Assembly (NCBI GenBank): GCA_034431495.1
Contig: DAOUDB010000343.1
Span: 1 to 14,075, forward strand
Direction of reading: 5' to 3'
Length of the DNA: 14,075 bases
From: Roseilinea sp034431495
GTDB lineage: Bacteria; Chloroflexota; Anaerolineae; J036; Brachytrichaceae
The position numbers and the translations under genes are program-made. The notes under the pieces are model-generated. The model was not told where the DNA came from. It searched no databases and saw only the letters and a program-made list of their open reading frames with translations. This document shows positions 1 through 6,724 of the stretch, one piece after another. The stretch's first letter is position 1; each line of letters begins with the position of its first letter.

Positions 1-26
1 GTAACCAGGGTCTTCTTGCGAGACAT
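1..26 (-). CDS. Start of an unidentified gene, truncated by the window edge
   Basis: On the minus strand an AAAGGAG ribosome-binding site (about 34-40) lies seven bases ahead of an ATG at 26-24. The first residues read MSRKKTLV before the window ends. A second ATG at 33-31 is in another frame and touches the Shine-Dalgarno sequence, so it is the weaker start. Eight residues do not identify a family. The gene is divergent from the histidine kinase gene, and the two share about 320 bp of upstream DNA. The start is convincing; the product is unknown. Confidence 0.6.
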
Positions 27-350
27 AAAACATCTCCTTTCTTACCTCTTGTGCTTATGGGTTCCCAAACATGGACTCTGCGTAAACGCAAACAACGAAG
101 CACTTCAGAGCATCTCCAGATCATCCACTGCCTGAACGACCACCTCCTTTATCGGCCCTGCCCGGCAGGTGCCGGTCGCGCGTGGGCTCCAACCGATCAT
201 CGCCTGAGTCTGTCTCCCGGCCAGCGGCGGCATCCCAGCGCCACGTCGGCCATGAGACGGCGATAATGCTATCTTAAAGTCTAGCGTCGAGCCTTCCGTT
301 GGGCGGTCATTGAAAGGCCCAAAAACGGCCCTCGGCGCAGAGGAACGTCT
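27..350. other. Intergenic region between divergent genes, with upstream signals
   Basis: I see no convincing gene here; the open frames on both strands have no ribosome-binding site or recognisable protein character. The region should hold promoters for the minus-strand gene at 1-26 and the plus-strand kinase. Inverted arms TGCGT/ACGCA separated by AA at 79-90 lie about 55-65 bp upstream of the minus-strand start and could be an operator. On the plus strand GATAAT (262-267) and TATCTT (270-275) resemble -10 boxes, but neither has a good -35 partner. The composition is less GC-rich at both ends, as expected of promoters. Confidence 0.5.
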
Positions 351-2645
351 ATGCGCCCTCAAACCGAGCATTCAGTTCGTCCGGCCGAGCCACCCCAGGC
401 AGACGGAGACCCGCCGATGTCCTTCGAGGACGAAGGGCGCTACTTGCGGTCGGGCTACTTCGAGGCGTTGCTGGTCATGGCCGGCATCGTGCTCATCGTT
501 CCCTTCTTGCGCGCGGCCGCCTGGCGCGACAGTCCGCATATCTTCTACACCTGGCCGGTCACCGCCACGCTGGGCATTGGGCTGCTATGGGCTAATGCGC
601 TGCGGGCCACACATCCGCGCATGGCACGTTGGGTGTTTGTTGAGTCGCTGACCGCCGCAACGGCGCTGGAAGTTATCCACTTTCCGCTCGGGCCGGCCCT
701 GCATTTCTTCCCCGCCATCGTCATAGTCGCCGGTCTGCTCATGTCCGACCGCGAGGCGCTGCCGGCATTTGGAATGCCGGTGCTGGCCATCGCCATCCTG
801 GCCGCGCTGATGCCCGACGCCATCGCGCTCGATCGCGCCTGGTGGGCCGGCGTCATGGTCGCCGTCACCGCGTTCGCGTCTTTCCTGGGCACACACCAGT
901 TATATACCGTGCTCAGGTGGGAGTGGGAGAGCACCCTCAACGCTCTCAAGTCCACCCGCGAAGCTCAGGATCATCGCGCCGAGTTAATGCGGCTTAATAA
1001 AGAACTGGAAGGCGCCTATCAGCGCCTCGACCGCGTCAACCGCATGCTGGTATTGGCCCGGCAGGAAGCCGAGCAGGCGCGCGCGCTGAAAATGCAGTTC
1101 GCCAACGCTGTCAGCCACGAACTGCGCAGCCCGCTGAATATGATCATCGGCTTCAGCGAGATGATGGTCAACTCCCCACAGCTCTACGGCGCCCAGCCCT
1201 GGTCCCCGCGCCTCAAGAACCACATTCAGCAAATCTACCAGAGTGCGCAGCACCTGTCGCAACTGGTGGACGACGTGCTCGACCTGGCCCGCATCAATGC
1301 CGAACGGCTGGCACTCATTCGAGAGCGGGGCTATCTGCACGATGTGGTCACCGAAGCGGTTGACATCATGCGCGGCCTGTACGAGGGCCGCAAGCTGTAT
1401 CTCAACACGCAGATCGATCCCGATCTGCCGGCTATCTTGTTCGATCGCATCCGCATCCGGCAGGTGTTGCTGAATCTGCTGACGAACGCCGTGCGCTTCA
1501 CCGAGCAGGGCGGCGTCACCATCCGCGTGGGATACGCCGAGAACCTCGGAGCAAGCCTCCCCGATCCATCCCAAATCCAAAGCCCGAAATCGAAAATCGT
1601 GGTGCGGGTGTCCGACACCGGCATCGGCATCCCCCCAGAAGACTTGCCGCGCTTGTTCCAGGAATTTCGCCAACTCGACGGGGCTTTTTTTCGCTGGCAA
1701 CGCGGGTCGGGGTTGGGATTAGCCATCAGCAAACAACTCATCGAATTGCACGGCGGCCAGATTTGGGCCGACAGCGTGCCCGGCCAGGGCAGCACATTCT
1801 CGTTCTGGCTGCCGGTCGATGATGGCTCGTCCCACGAAGCAAGCGCCCAACCAGCGCCACACGTCGCGTTGGCTTCTGCCGACGAGCAGTTCTGGAACTA
1901 CTGGGAGCAGCAAGCCCGCGCGCGCAAGCCGGTGGTTGCCTATGCCCACAACGCGCACGCCCGGCGCCTGCTCAGCACGCACCTGGCGACCTGCGATTTG
2001 ACCTGGGCAGCCGATGAAGCTGATCTGTATCGGGTGGCGCGCGAGACACAACCGCTGGCCGTGGTATGCGCCACCGACGGGCCGGATGCGCTCGACCTGG
2101 CCGTGCGTTCGCTCGACGCGCTGAACGGCACACCGCTCATTCTGTGCGCGCTGCCCGGGCTGACACGCCAGGCGCTCCCAACCTGTATCAATGACTATCT
2201 GGTGAAACCTGTGTCGCGCCAACGGCTGATGGAGTCGCTCGGCCGGCTGTGCATTGCCTTGCATAGCTGCCTCATCGTCGAGGACGACCCGGCCATGCAG
2301 GAATTTCTGGACACTGCGGTGAGATCGGCCTACCCGCGCTGCGCCACCTGGCGCGCCATGAACGCGCAACAGGCCTGGGACACACTGGCGAACGCGCAGC
2401 CCGATGTCGTTCTGCTCGACCTGAACCTCCCCGACGCCGACGGGCTGGATCTGGCCGTCGAGATCCAGGCCGACCGCCCCGGCCTGCCGATCATCGTCAT
2501 CACCGCCCGCGACTACCCGGCAGAACCGGATCGAGATGAGCCGGATGTGTTCCTATGTGCCCGGCGCGAGCGTTTCAGCCAGCGCGAGATCGACAAGCTG
2601 TTGAACGGCGCGCTCGAATCGCTGTCGCCGGCGCGCTCATCATGA
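351..2645 (+). CDS. Membrane-bound hybrid histidine kinase with two C-terminal receiver-like domains
   Basis: This is a sensor kinase of two-component signalling. The N-terminus has about six hydrophobic segments (residues roughly 37-57, 65-85, 94-112, 114-132, 140-157, 163-185) with no recognisable ligand-binding domain. A coiled-coil linker (about 190-245) follows. The HisKA domain carries phospho-acceptor H256 in SHELRSPLN. The ATPase domain has the N box (N375, N379), DTGIG (422-426) and GSGLGLA (452-458). Two receiver-like domains follow. The first (about 527-633) keeps the K619-P620 switch lysine but has no phospho-acceptor Asp, with C573/A574 at that position. The second (about 640-755) has D645, D646, acceptor D690 and T718, but no clear switch lysine. 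Residues about 400-415 coincide with a DNA repeat. The start at 351 follows AGGA (341-344); ATG 417 after GGAG (405-408) is nearly as good and would remove 22 residues without touching the membrane segments. The stop lies 48 nt before the DUF4432 gene, so co-transcription is possible. The stimulus and cognate regulator are unknown. Confidence 0.93.
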   Translation: MRPQTEHSVRPAEPPQADGDPPMSFEDEGRYLRSGYFEALLVMAGIVLIVPFLRAAAWRDSPHIFYTWPVTATLGIGLLWANALRATHPRMARWVFVESLTAATALEVIHFPLGPALHFFPAIVIVAGLLMSDREALPAFGMPVLAIAILAALMPDAIALDRAWWAGVMVAVTAFASFLGTHQLYTVLRWEWESTLNALKSTREAQDHRAELMRLNKELEGAYQRLDRVNRMLVLARQEAEQARALKMQFANAVSHELRSPLNMIIGFSEMMVNSPQLYGAQPWSPRLKNHIQQIYQSAQHLSQLVDDVLDLARINAERLALIRERGYLHDVVTEAVDIMRGLYEGRKLYLNTQIDPDLPAILFDRIRIRQVLLNLLTNAVRFTEQGGVTIRVGYAENLGASLPDPSQIQSPKSKIVVRVSDTGIGIPPEDLPRLFQEFRQLDGAFFRWQRGSGLGLAISKQLIELHGGQIWADSVPGQGSTFSFWLPVDDGSSHEASAQPAPHVALASADEQFWNYWEQQARARKPVVAYAHNAHARRLLSTHLATCDLTWAADEADLYRVARETQPLAVVCATDGPDALDLAVRSLDALNGTPLILCALPGLTRQALPTCINDYLVKPVSRQRLMESLGRLCIALHSCLIVEDDPAMQEFLDTAVRSAYPRCATWRAMNAQQAWDTLANAQPDVVLLDLNLPDADGLDLAVEIQADRPGLPIIVITARDYPAEPDRDEPDVFLCARRERFSQREIDKLLNGALESLSPARSS
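1567..1601. repeat. Eroded heptanucleotide repeat inside the histidine kinase gene
   Basis: Five consecutive heptamers (catccca, aatccaa, agcccga, aatcgaa, aatcgtg) keep a 7-bp period and share the aatcnaa theme. The stretch is A-rich and unlike the surrounding GC-rich coding DNA. It encodes about residues 406-417, a Ser/Gln/Lys-rich loop between two strands of the ATPase domain just before the DTGIG motif. It resembles the short tandemly repeated heptamers described in cyanobacteria. Whether it was inserted or arose in place cannot be told from one sequence. Confidence 0.5.
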
Positions 2646-2693
2646 ACAGCCGAACGACAGATAGAGAACGCGCAACATGATCTGGAGGAAACC

Positions 2694-3758
2694 ATGCCAA
2701 GACTTTTCGACCGCTTCTTCACTCGCGCCGAATTGAGCCGGCGCGGCGATCTCAGCCAGTTCGGCGGGGTGCGCCTCGGCGAACTGGCCGACGGCTTCGA
2801 GCGCGGCGCGCGCATCGCGGATGTGCGCACCGGCAGCGGCTTCGACTTCACCGTGCTGCTCGATCGCGGCATGGATCTGGGGCCGGCCAGTTTCTGCGGC
2901 GCCCCGCTGGCGTGGCACTCGCCCACCACATTCGCGCACCCGGCTTACTTCGAGCCGGAGGGGCTGGGATGGCTGCGCGGCTTCGGCGGCGGATTGATGG
3001 CGACTGGTGGCCTGACCTGGTTCGGCGCGCCAACGGTCGATCAGGGCGAGCCGCTGGGGCTGCATGGCCGCGCCTCATACATCCCTGCCACACATGTGGC
3101 CTATGGCGCAGACTGGCACGGGGATGAGTGCGACCTGTGGGTCAGCGGCGAGGTGCGCGAGGCGACGGTCTTCGGCCCCAACCTTGTGCTGCGCCGGCGC
3201 ATCGTGGCGCGTCTGGGCGAGGCCAGACTGACCATTCACGACAGCGTGACCAACGAAGGATTCAAACCTGCGCCGCTGATGCTGCTTTATCACTGCAATC
3301 TGGGCTTCCCCGTGCTCAGCGAAGACTCGGAACTGTTGTTTGCAGCGGCGCGCTCATGGCCGCGGGATCAGGCCGCCGAGCCGGGATTTGCGGAACATCG
3401 GCGCTTTGCCCCGCCCACGCCGAATTACGCCGAACAGGTCTTCTATCACGCGCCGCAGGTGGATAGCGAAGGGTACGCGCGGGCAGCGCTGGTCAACCGC
3501 GCGTTCGCCGGCGGGCGCGGGCTGGGCGTTGGTCTGCGCTGGCGCGCCTCGAACCTGCCATGGATGTTCGAGTGGAAGATGATCGGCGAAGGCGAGTATG
3601 TGTGCGGGCTGGAGCCGGCCACCAATCTGGCCGGCGGGCGCGATCGGGAACGCGCGGAAGGCCGGCTGCGCCAGTTGATGCCGGGCGAGTCAGAGCAATT
3701 CCTCGTCGAAATCAGTGTCCTGGCGTCGCAGACCGAGATCGCGGCATTCGAGAGTTAA
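2694..3758 (+). CDS. DUF4432 family protein (aldose 1-epimerase-like galactose mutarotase fold)
   Basis: This 354-residue cytosolic protein has no signal peptide or membrane segment. It matches the DUF4432 family, which is related to aldose 1-epimerases. Supporting features are the N-terminal strand pattern with LLDRGMDLG (about 54-62), the central LHGRASYIPA stretch with a histidine (about 122-131), YHCNLGFPVLSE, and the C-terminal EWKMIGEGEYVCGLEPAT block. Length fits the family. Members are generally thought to act on free sugars or sugar derivatives, but their substrates are mostly unproven. The start is set by a strong GGAGG at 2684-2688, five bases before the ATG. The gene lies 48 nt after the kinase and 74 nt before the desaturase-Rieske gene, all on the same strand. 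Family assignment is firm; the reaction is not. Confidence 0.85.
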   Translation: MPRLFDRFFTRAELSRRGDLSQFGGVRLGELADGFERGARIADVRTGSGFDFTVLLDRGMDLGPASFCGAPLAWHSPTTFAHPAYFEPEGLGWLRGFGGGLMATGGLTWFGAPTVDQGEPLGLHGRASYIPATHVAYGADWHGDECDLWVSGEVREATVFGPNLVLRRRIVARLGEARLTIHDSVTNEGFKPAPLMLLYHCNLGFPVLSEDSELLFAAARSWPRDQAAEPGFAEHRRFAPPTPNYAEQVFYHAPQVDSEGYARAALVNRAFAGGRGLGVGLRWRASNLPWMFEWKMIGEGEYVCGLEPATNLAGGRDRERAEGRLRQLMPGESEQFLVEISVLASQTEIAAFES

Positions 3759-3805
3759 AGGGTAGACGGCCCTGACCAGTTACAGTAAGATCGCGGCCTT
3801 GAAGT

Positions 3806-3818
3806 GGAATGTCATTCC
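3806..3818. promoter_or_regulatory. Perfect 13-bp palindrome before the desaturase-Rieske gene
   Basis: GGAATG and CATTCC are perfect inverted arms around a single T. They end directly against the GGGAG ribosome-binding site (3819-3823) of the gene starting at 3833. The position suits a repressor operator, or a small RNA hairpin next to the translation start. No T-run follows, so it is not a terminator. No regulator is implicated by the sequence. Confidence 0.4.
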
Positions 3819-3832
3819 GGGAGTGATGTGAA

Positions 3833-5254
3833 ATGGCAATCAGTGTTGGAGCAAAAAGATCGTTGGGCGATTACAGCCTGGCAGGCCCAAAGTCGCGTCA
3901 GGCCGTTGAGGCCGGCCTGGCCGACGCCAAATGGTACGCGCCCTACGTCCCCAGGGACAAGATGCGCGCGCTGCTCGAACGGCGCGATGGCCCGGCCTTG
4001 CGCGACACCATTCTGTGGTTCGCGCTGCTCATAGGCTCCGGCGGCGCCGGCATCGCCCTGTGGGGCACGCCGTGGGCCATCATCCCCTTTGTCATCTACG
4101 GGGTTCTATACGGCTCTTCGTCCGACTCGCGCTGGCACGAATCCTCGCACGGCACGGCGTTCAAGACCGACTGGCTGAACAACGCCCTGTACGAGATCGC
4201 CTCGTTCATGGTCATGCGCGAGTCTATCGTGTGGCGCTGGAGCCATGCCCGTCACCACAGCGACACCATCATCGTGGGCCGTGACCGCGAAATCGCCCTG
4301 CAACGCCCGTCGTCTCTTCTGTCGCTGGCGCTGAAGTTCGTCAACATGCCCACCTTCTTGCTGTACTTTCAAGACATCCTGCGCCATGCCGCGGGCAAGG
4401 TCACCGAAGAGGACCGCGCATTCATTCCCGAATCCGAGTTCGGCAGAGTCTTCGCGCGCGCCCGCATCTACGTGGGCATCTACGCCGGCGTCATCATTCT
4501 GGCCGTCGCCACCGGCAGCCTCCTGCCGCTCATGCTGATCGGCCTGCCCAACCTGTACGGGTCGTGGCTGATGGTGGTGTATGGCCTGACGCAACACGCC
4601 GGCCTCGCCGAAGATGTGCTCGATCATCGTCTGAACACGCGCACGGTGCTGATGAACCCCATCAACCGCTACCTGTACTGGAACATGGGCTACCACATCG
4701 AACACCACATCTTCCCGATGGTGCCCTACTACAACCTGCCCAAACTGCACGAGCTGGTCAAGGATCAATTACCGCCGGCCTACAACGGCCTGCTCGACGC
4801 CTACCGCGAGATCATCCCCACCCTGTTGCGCGCGCTCAAAGACCCGAACTATTACCTGGTGCGCGCGCTGCCGGATGCTCCGCCGCAGGCAGAAGCGGCG
4901 CACAGCAGCCAGCGCATCGTGTCGGATGCCGCGCCGGATGCCGGCGGATGGGTCGAGGTGTGCCACCTGAACCTGCTGCTGCCGGGCGAGGCGTTGCGCT
5001 TCGAGCATCGCGGCAAGTCCTATGCGGTGTACCGCACGCAGATCGGGCAACTGTTCGCCTCTGACAGCAAATGCACGCACGGCAACGCGGAACTGGCCGA
5101 CGGCTTTCTGGAGGGGGCCTGCATCGAGTGCCCCAAACACAATGGCCGCTTCGACGTCCGCACCGGCGCGGTCTTGCGCCCGCCGCCACGCGCCGCCTTG
5201 AAAACCCACGCTGCACGCGAACAAAACGGCAAAGTGCTTCTCAAAGTCGAGTAG
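3833..5254 (+). CDS. Fatty acid desaturase/hydroxylase fused to a C-terminal Rieske ferredoxin (MocD-MocE-like)
   Basis: This is a two-part 473-residue oxidoreductase. Residues about 1-345 form an integral-membrane di-iron desaturase-type domain with hydrophobic spans near 58-95, 165-180 and 212-250. Its histidine boxes are H102-x3-H106, H138-x2-H141-H142, H288-x2-H291-H292, plus H255 in QHAG. Residues about 372-473 are a Rieske [2Fe-2S] domain with ligands C414-T-H416 and C433-P-K-H436. The Rieske part resembles MocE and the desaturase part MocD, the rhizopine (O-methyl-inosamine) catabolic oxygenase and its ferredoxin, which as I recall are separate proteins in rhizobia. Fusing the electron donor to the oxygenase would give a self-contained terminal oxygenase needing only a reductase; none is encoded nearby. 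The substrate could be a lipid or an O-methylated cyclitol or sugar, and the DUF4432 neighbour weakly favours a sugar-like compound. GGGAG at 3819-3823 supports the start. Confidence 0.9.
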   Translation: MAISVGAKRSLGDYSLAGPKSRQAVEAGLADAKWYAPYVPRDKMRALLERRDGPALRDTILWFALLIGSGGAGIALWGTPWAIIPFVIYGVLYGSSSDSRWHESSHGTAFKTDWLNNALYEIASFMVMRESIVWRWSHARHHSDTIIVGRDREIALQRPSSLLSLALKFVNMPTFLLYFQDILRHAAGKVTEEDRAFIPESEFGRVFARARIYVGIYAGVIILAVATGSLLPLMLIGLPNLYGSWLMVVYGLTQHAGLAEDVLDHRLNTRTVLMNPINRYLYWNMGYHIEHHIFPMVPYYNLPKLHELVKDQLPPAYNGLLDAYREIIPTLLRALKDPNYYLVRALPDAPPQAEAAHSSQRIVSDAAPDAGGWVEVCHLNLLLPGEALRFEHRGKSYAVYRTQIGQLFASDSKCTHGNAELADGFLEGACIECPKHNGRFDVRTGAVLRPPPRAALKTHAAREQNGKVLLKVE

Positions 5255-5297
5255 TCGTGTCGGGACGAGCGGATGATGGGCACAGATCGCCAACGCG

Positions 5298-6569
5298 CTA
5301 GTTGCCTGGCCGACTCAGCGCCACCTTAAGAGCCGCCTCAAGCGCGGCAATCAGTTGATGGCGCAACACCGGCTTGTGCAAGAAACTGGCCGCGCCGAGC
5401 GCCCGGGCGAGATCGGCGTCGCGCAGCACCGAACAGGCGATGACCGGCACACCGTCAAGACCCGGCGCGTGGCGCAGCTGTTGGAGCAACTCCCATCCAT
5501 CCATGGCGGGCATCATCACATCGAGCACAATCACATCGGGCCGGATTTCCAACGCGCGTTGCAGCGCCTCGCCTGGTCGTGTGACGCCGGTGACACTGTA
5601 ATCCAAGCCAACCAGATAACTCTCGAATAACTCGATTGCCACCGGCTCGTCGTCGACGATCATCACCTTGCGCAACCGGGTGCCGGCCGGCAAAACCAGC
5701 CGGAACGATGCGCCTGCGCCTGGCTCCCTCACAAGATCCGACTGGAGCGATCGCGCCAGCCACTGGCACAACTGCAACGTTTCGTCTTCATCGCCAACTT
5801 CGGCATCGCCCTGGACTGCAATGAGGACGGCGCGGGCATCGCGGACAGTGTCTGCCGAGCCGGCCGACAGGAGCACAGGCCGGGATGGATCGCGCCCGCC
5901 CTGCGCCAGAGACTGGAGCAACTTGAACAGCAATTGGTGCAGGATTCCCCGATCCGTGTAGGCTGTCAGATCAGGCGGATCGACCCGCACGTCAATGATC
6001 GCTTCAGCGCCGGACTGCCGGGCTATCTCCGAGACGACTGCCTGGAGCTCGAGCAGCAGATCACGCAATCCGAACACACTGGGCATGGGCGACAATCGTT
6101 GCACGGCTTCGAGCAGATCGGGAGGCTCGGCAGGCGGCAGTTCTGGCAGCAGGCCCGCATCGGCCCCCTCAGGCTGAGACAGCTCAAACACCGCGGACAC
6201 CCCAGCATCCAGCCACGCCTGAAAACGCAACGCCAACTCGGCCACCGCGCGGCGATGTTCGCGGCGCACCTGACGTTCGCCAAGATGAAGCTTCTGCTCG
6301 ACCTGCCACAAGGGGCGTCGGGCCACGTAGCGGTCGTATAGGATGACGTATTGCCGCCACTGCGGCGACGTTTCAACAGGCTCGCCGGCCGGCTTGAGGC
6401 TCTCGATCAAATCGACGATCACGCGGCGTAGTTGAGCGGCGCGAGACAACGCATTGTCGTCGTGTAAGGCCGACAATCGCTCGGCCAGCGGGTTCGCGCC
6501 CAGTTGTTCCGGGTCGTTCAGGCCGGCCAACGCGCGACGCAGATGAAGCAGCACGGATGATTGCGCCAT
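5298..6569 (-). CDS. Regulator with sigma-like HTH, degenerate ATPase-like domain and C-terminal receiver
   Basis: This 423-residue soluble protein is counted from the ATG at 6569 (MAQSSVLL). The frame stays open upstream to 6734 but there only reads through the heptamer array, so the longer start is rejected; the Shine-Dalgarno match (AGG in CATCAGGCAC) is weak. Residues about 35-120 are helical and basic with a predicted HTH at about 85-112 (LWQVEQKLHLGERQVRREH), resembling sigma region 4-like HTHs. Residues about 171-295 align loosely with a histidine-kinase ATPase domain but lack the N box and the glycine-rich G motifs. Residues 301-416 are an intact receiver: D306, D307, phospho-acceptor D350 in VIVLDVMMP, S380, K399-P400. 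The usual order (receiver first, then DNA-binding output) is reversed. It converges on the desaturase-Rieske gene (43-nt gap) and diverges from ilvD. The cognate kinase is unknown; the kinase at 351-2645 is a candidate only by proximity. Confidence 0.82.
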   Translation of the reverse strand: MAQSSVLLHLRRALAGLNDPEQLGANPLAERLSALHDDNALSRAAQLRRVIVDLIESLKPAGEPVETSPQWRQYVILYDRYVARRPLWQVEQKLHLGERQVRREHRRAVAELALRFQAWLDAGVSAVFELSQPEGADAGLLPELPPAEPPDLLEAVQRLSPMPSVFGLRDLLLELQAVVSEIARQSGAEAIIDVRVDPPDLTAYTDRGILHQLLFKLLQSLAQGGRDPSRPVLLSAGSADTVRDARAVLIAVQGDAEVGDEDETLQLCQWLARSLQSDLVREPGAGASFRLVLPAGTRLRKVMIVDDEPVAIELFESYLVGLDYSVTGVTRPGEALQRALEIRPDVIVLDVMMPAMDGWELLQQLRHAPGLDGVPVIACSVLRDADLARALGAASFLHKPVLRHQLIAALEAALKVALSRPGN

Positions 6570-6600
6570 GTGCCTGATGCGGCAAGCATACATCAGACGT

Positions 6601-6670
6601 GTGGCGTGTGGCGTCTTGCGTGTTGCGTGTTGCGTGTTGCGTGTTGCGTGTTGCGTGTTGCGTGTTGCGT
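6601..6670. repeat. Heptanucleotide tandem array between the divergent regulator and ilvD promoters
   Basis: Ten contiguous 7-bp units can be read: gtggcgt twice (6601-6614), cttgcgt once (6615-6621), then gttgcgt seven times exactly (6622-6670). On the other strand the unit is ACGCAAC. Both flanking reading frames run open through it, because 21 bp gives a stop-free seven-codon period. The array ends 14 bp before the TATAAT box of ilvD. It belongs to the class of short tandemly repeated heptamers known from cyanobacteria and, from memory, frequent in Chloroflexota genomes. Confidence 0.95.
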
Positions 6671-6684
6671 ATTGGTGCGCTGCG

Positions 6685-6690
6685 TATAAT
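6685..6690 (+). promoter_or_regulatory. Probable -10 box of the ilvD promoter
   Basis: A perfect TATAAT lies 34 bp before the ilvD ATG, giving an expected transcript start near 6697 and a leader of about 28 nt. The -35 position falls in the heptamer array: the hexamer at the ideal 17-bp spacing is GTGTTG, while TTGCGT copies sit at spacings of 14 or 21. The -35 element is therefore poor, and activator help or a tolerant sigma factor would be expected. The short leader leaves no room for an attenuator or T-box. Confidence 0.6.
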
Positions 6691-6724
6691 CGGCCCATCC
6701 GCAACAAGACAAACGAGGCACAGC

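Noticed and set aside
51..371. Small genes in the left intergenic region on either strand
   Set aside because: Both open frames lack ribosome-binding sites, have basic low-complexity composition and overlap the likely promoters.
5255..5297. Terminator between the converging desaturase-Rieske and regulator genes
   Set aside because: Only a four-base TCGT/ACGA stem is visible and there is no T-run.
6601..6670. CRISPR array
   Set aside because: The 7-bp units are directly abutting with no spacers, so it is a simple tandem repeat.
6599..6724. Upstream extension of ilvD rich in CVLRVAC repeats
   Set aside because: It is read-through of the same heptamer array and overlaps the -10 box; the ATG at 6725 has a good GAGG and matches the family N-terminus.
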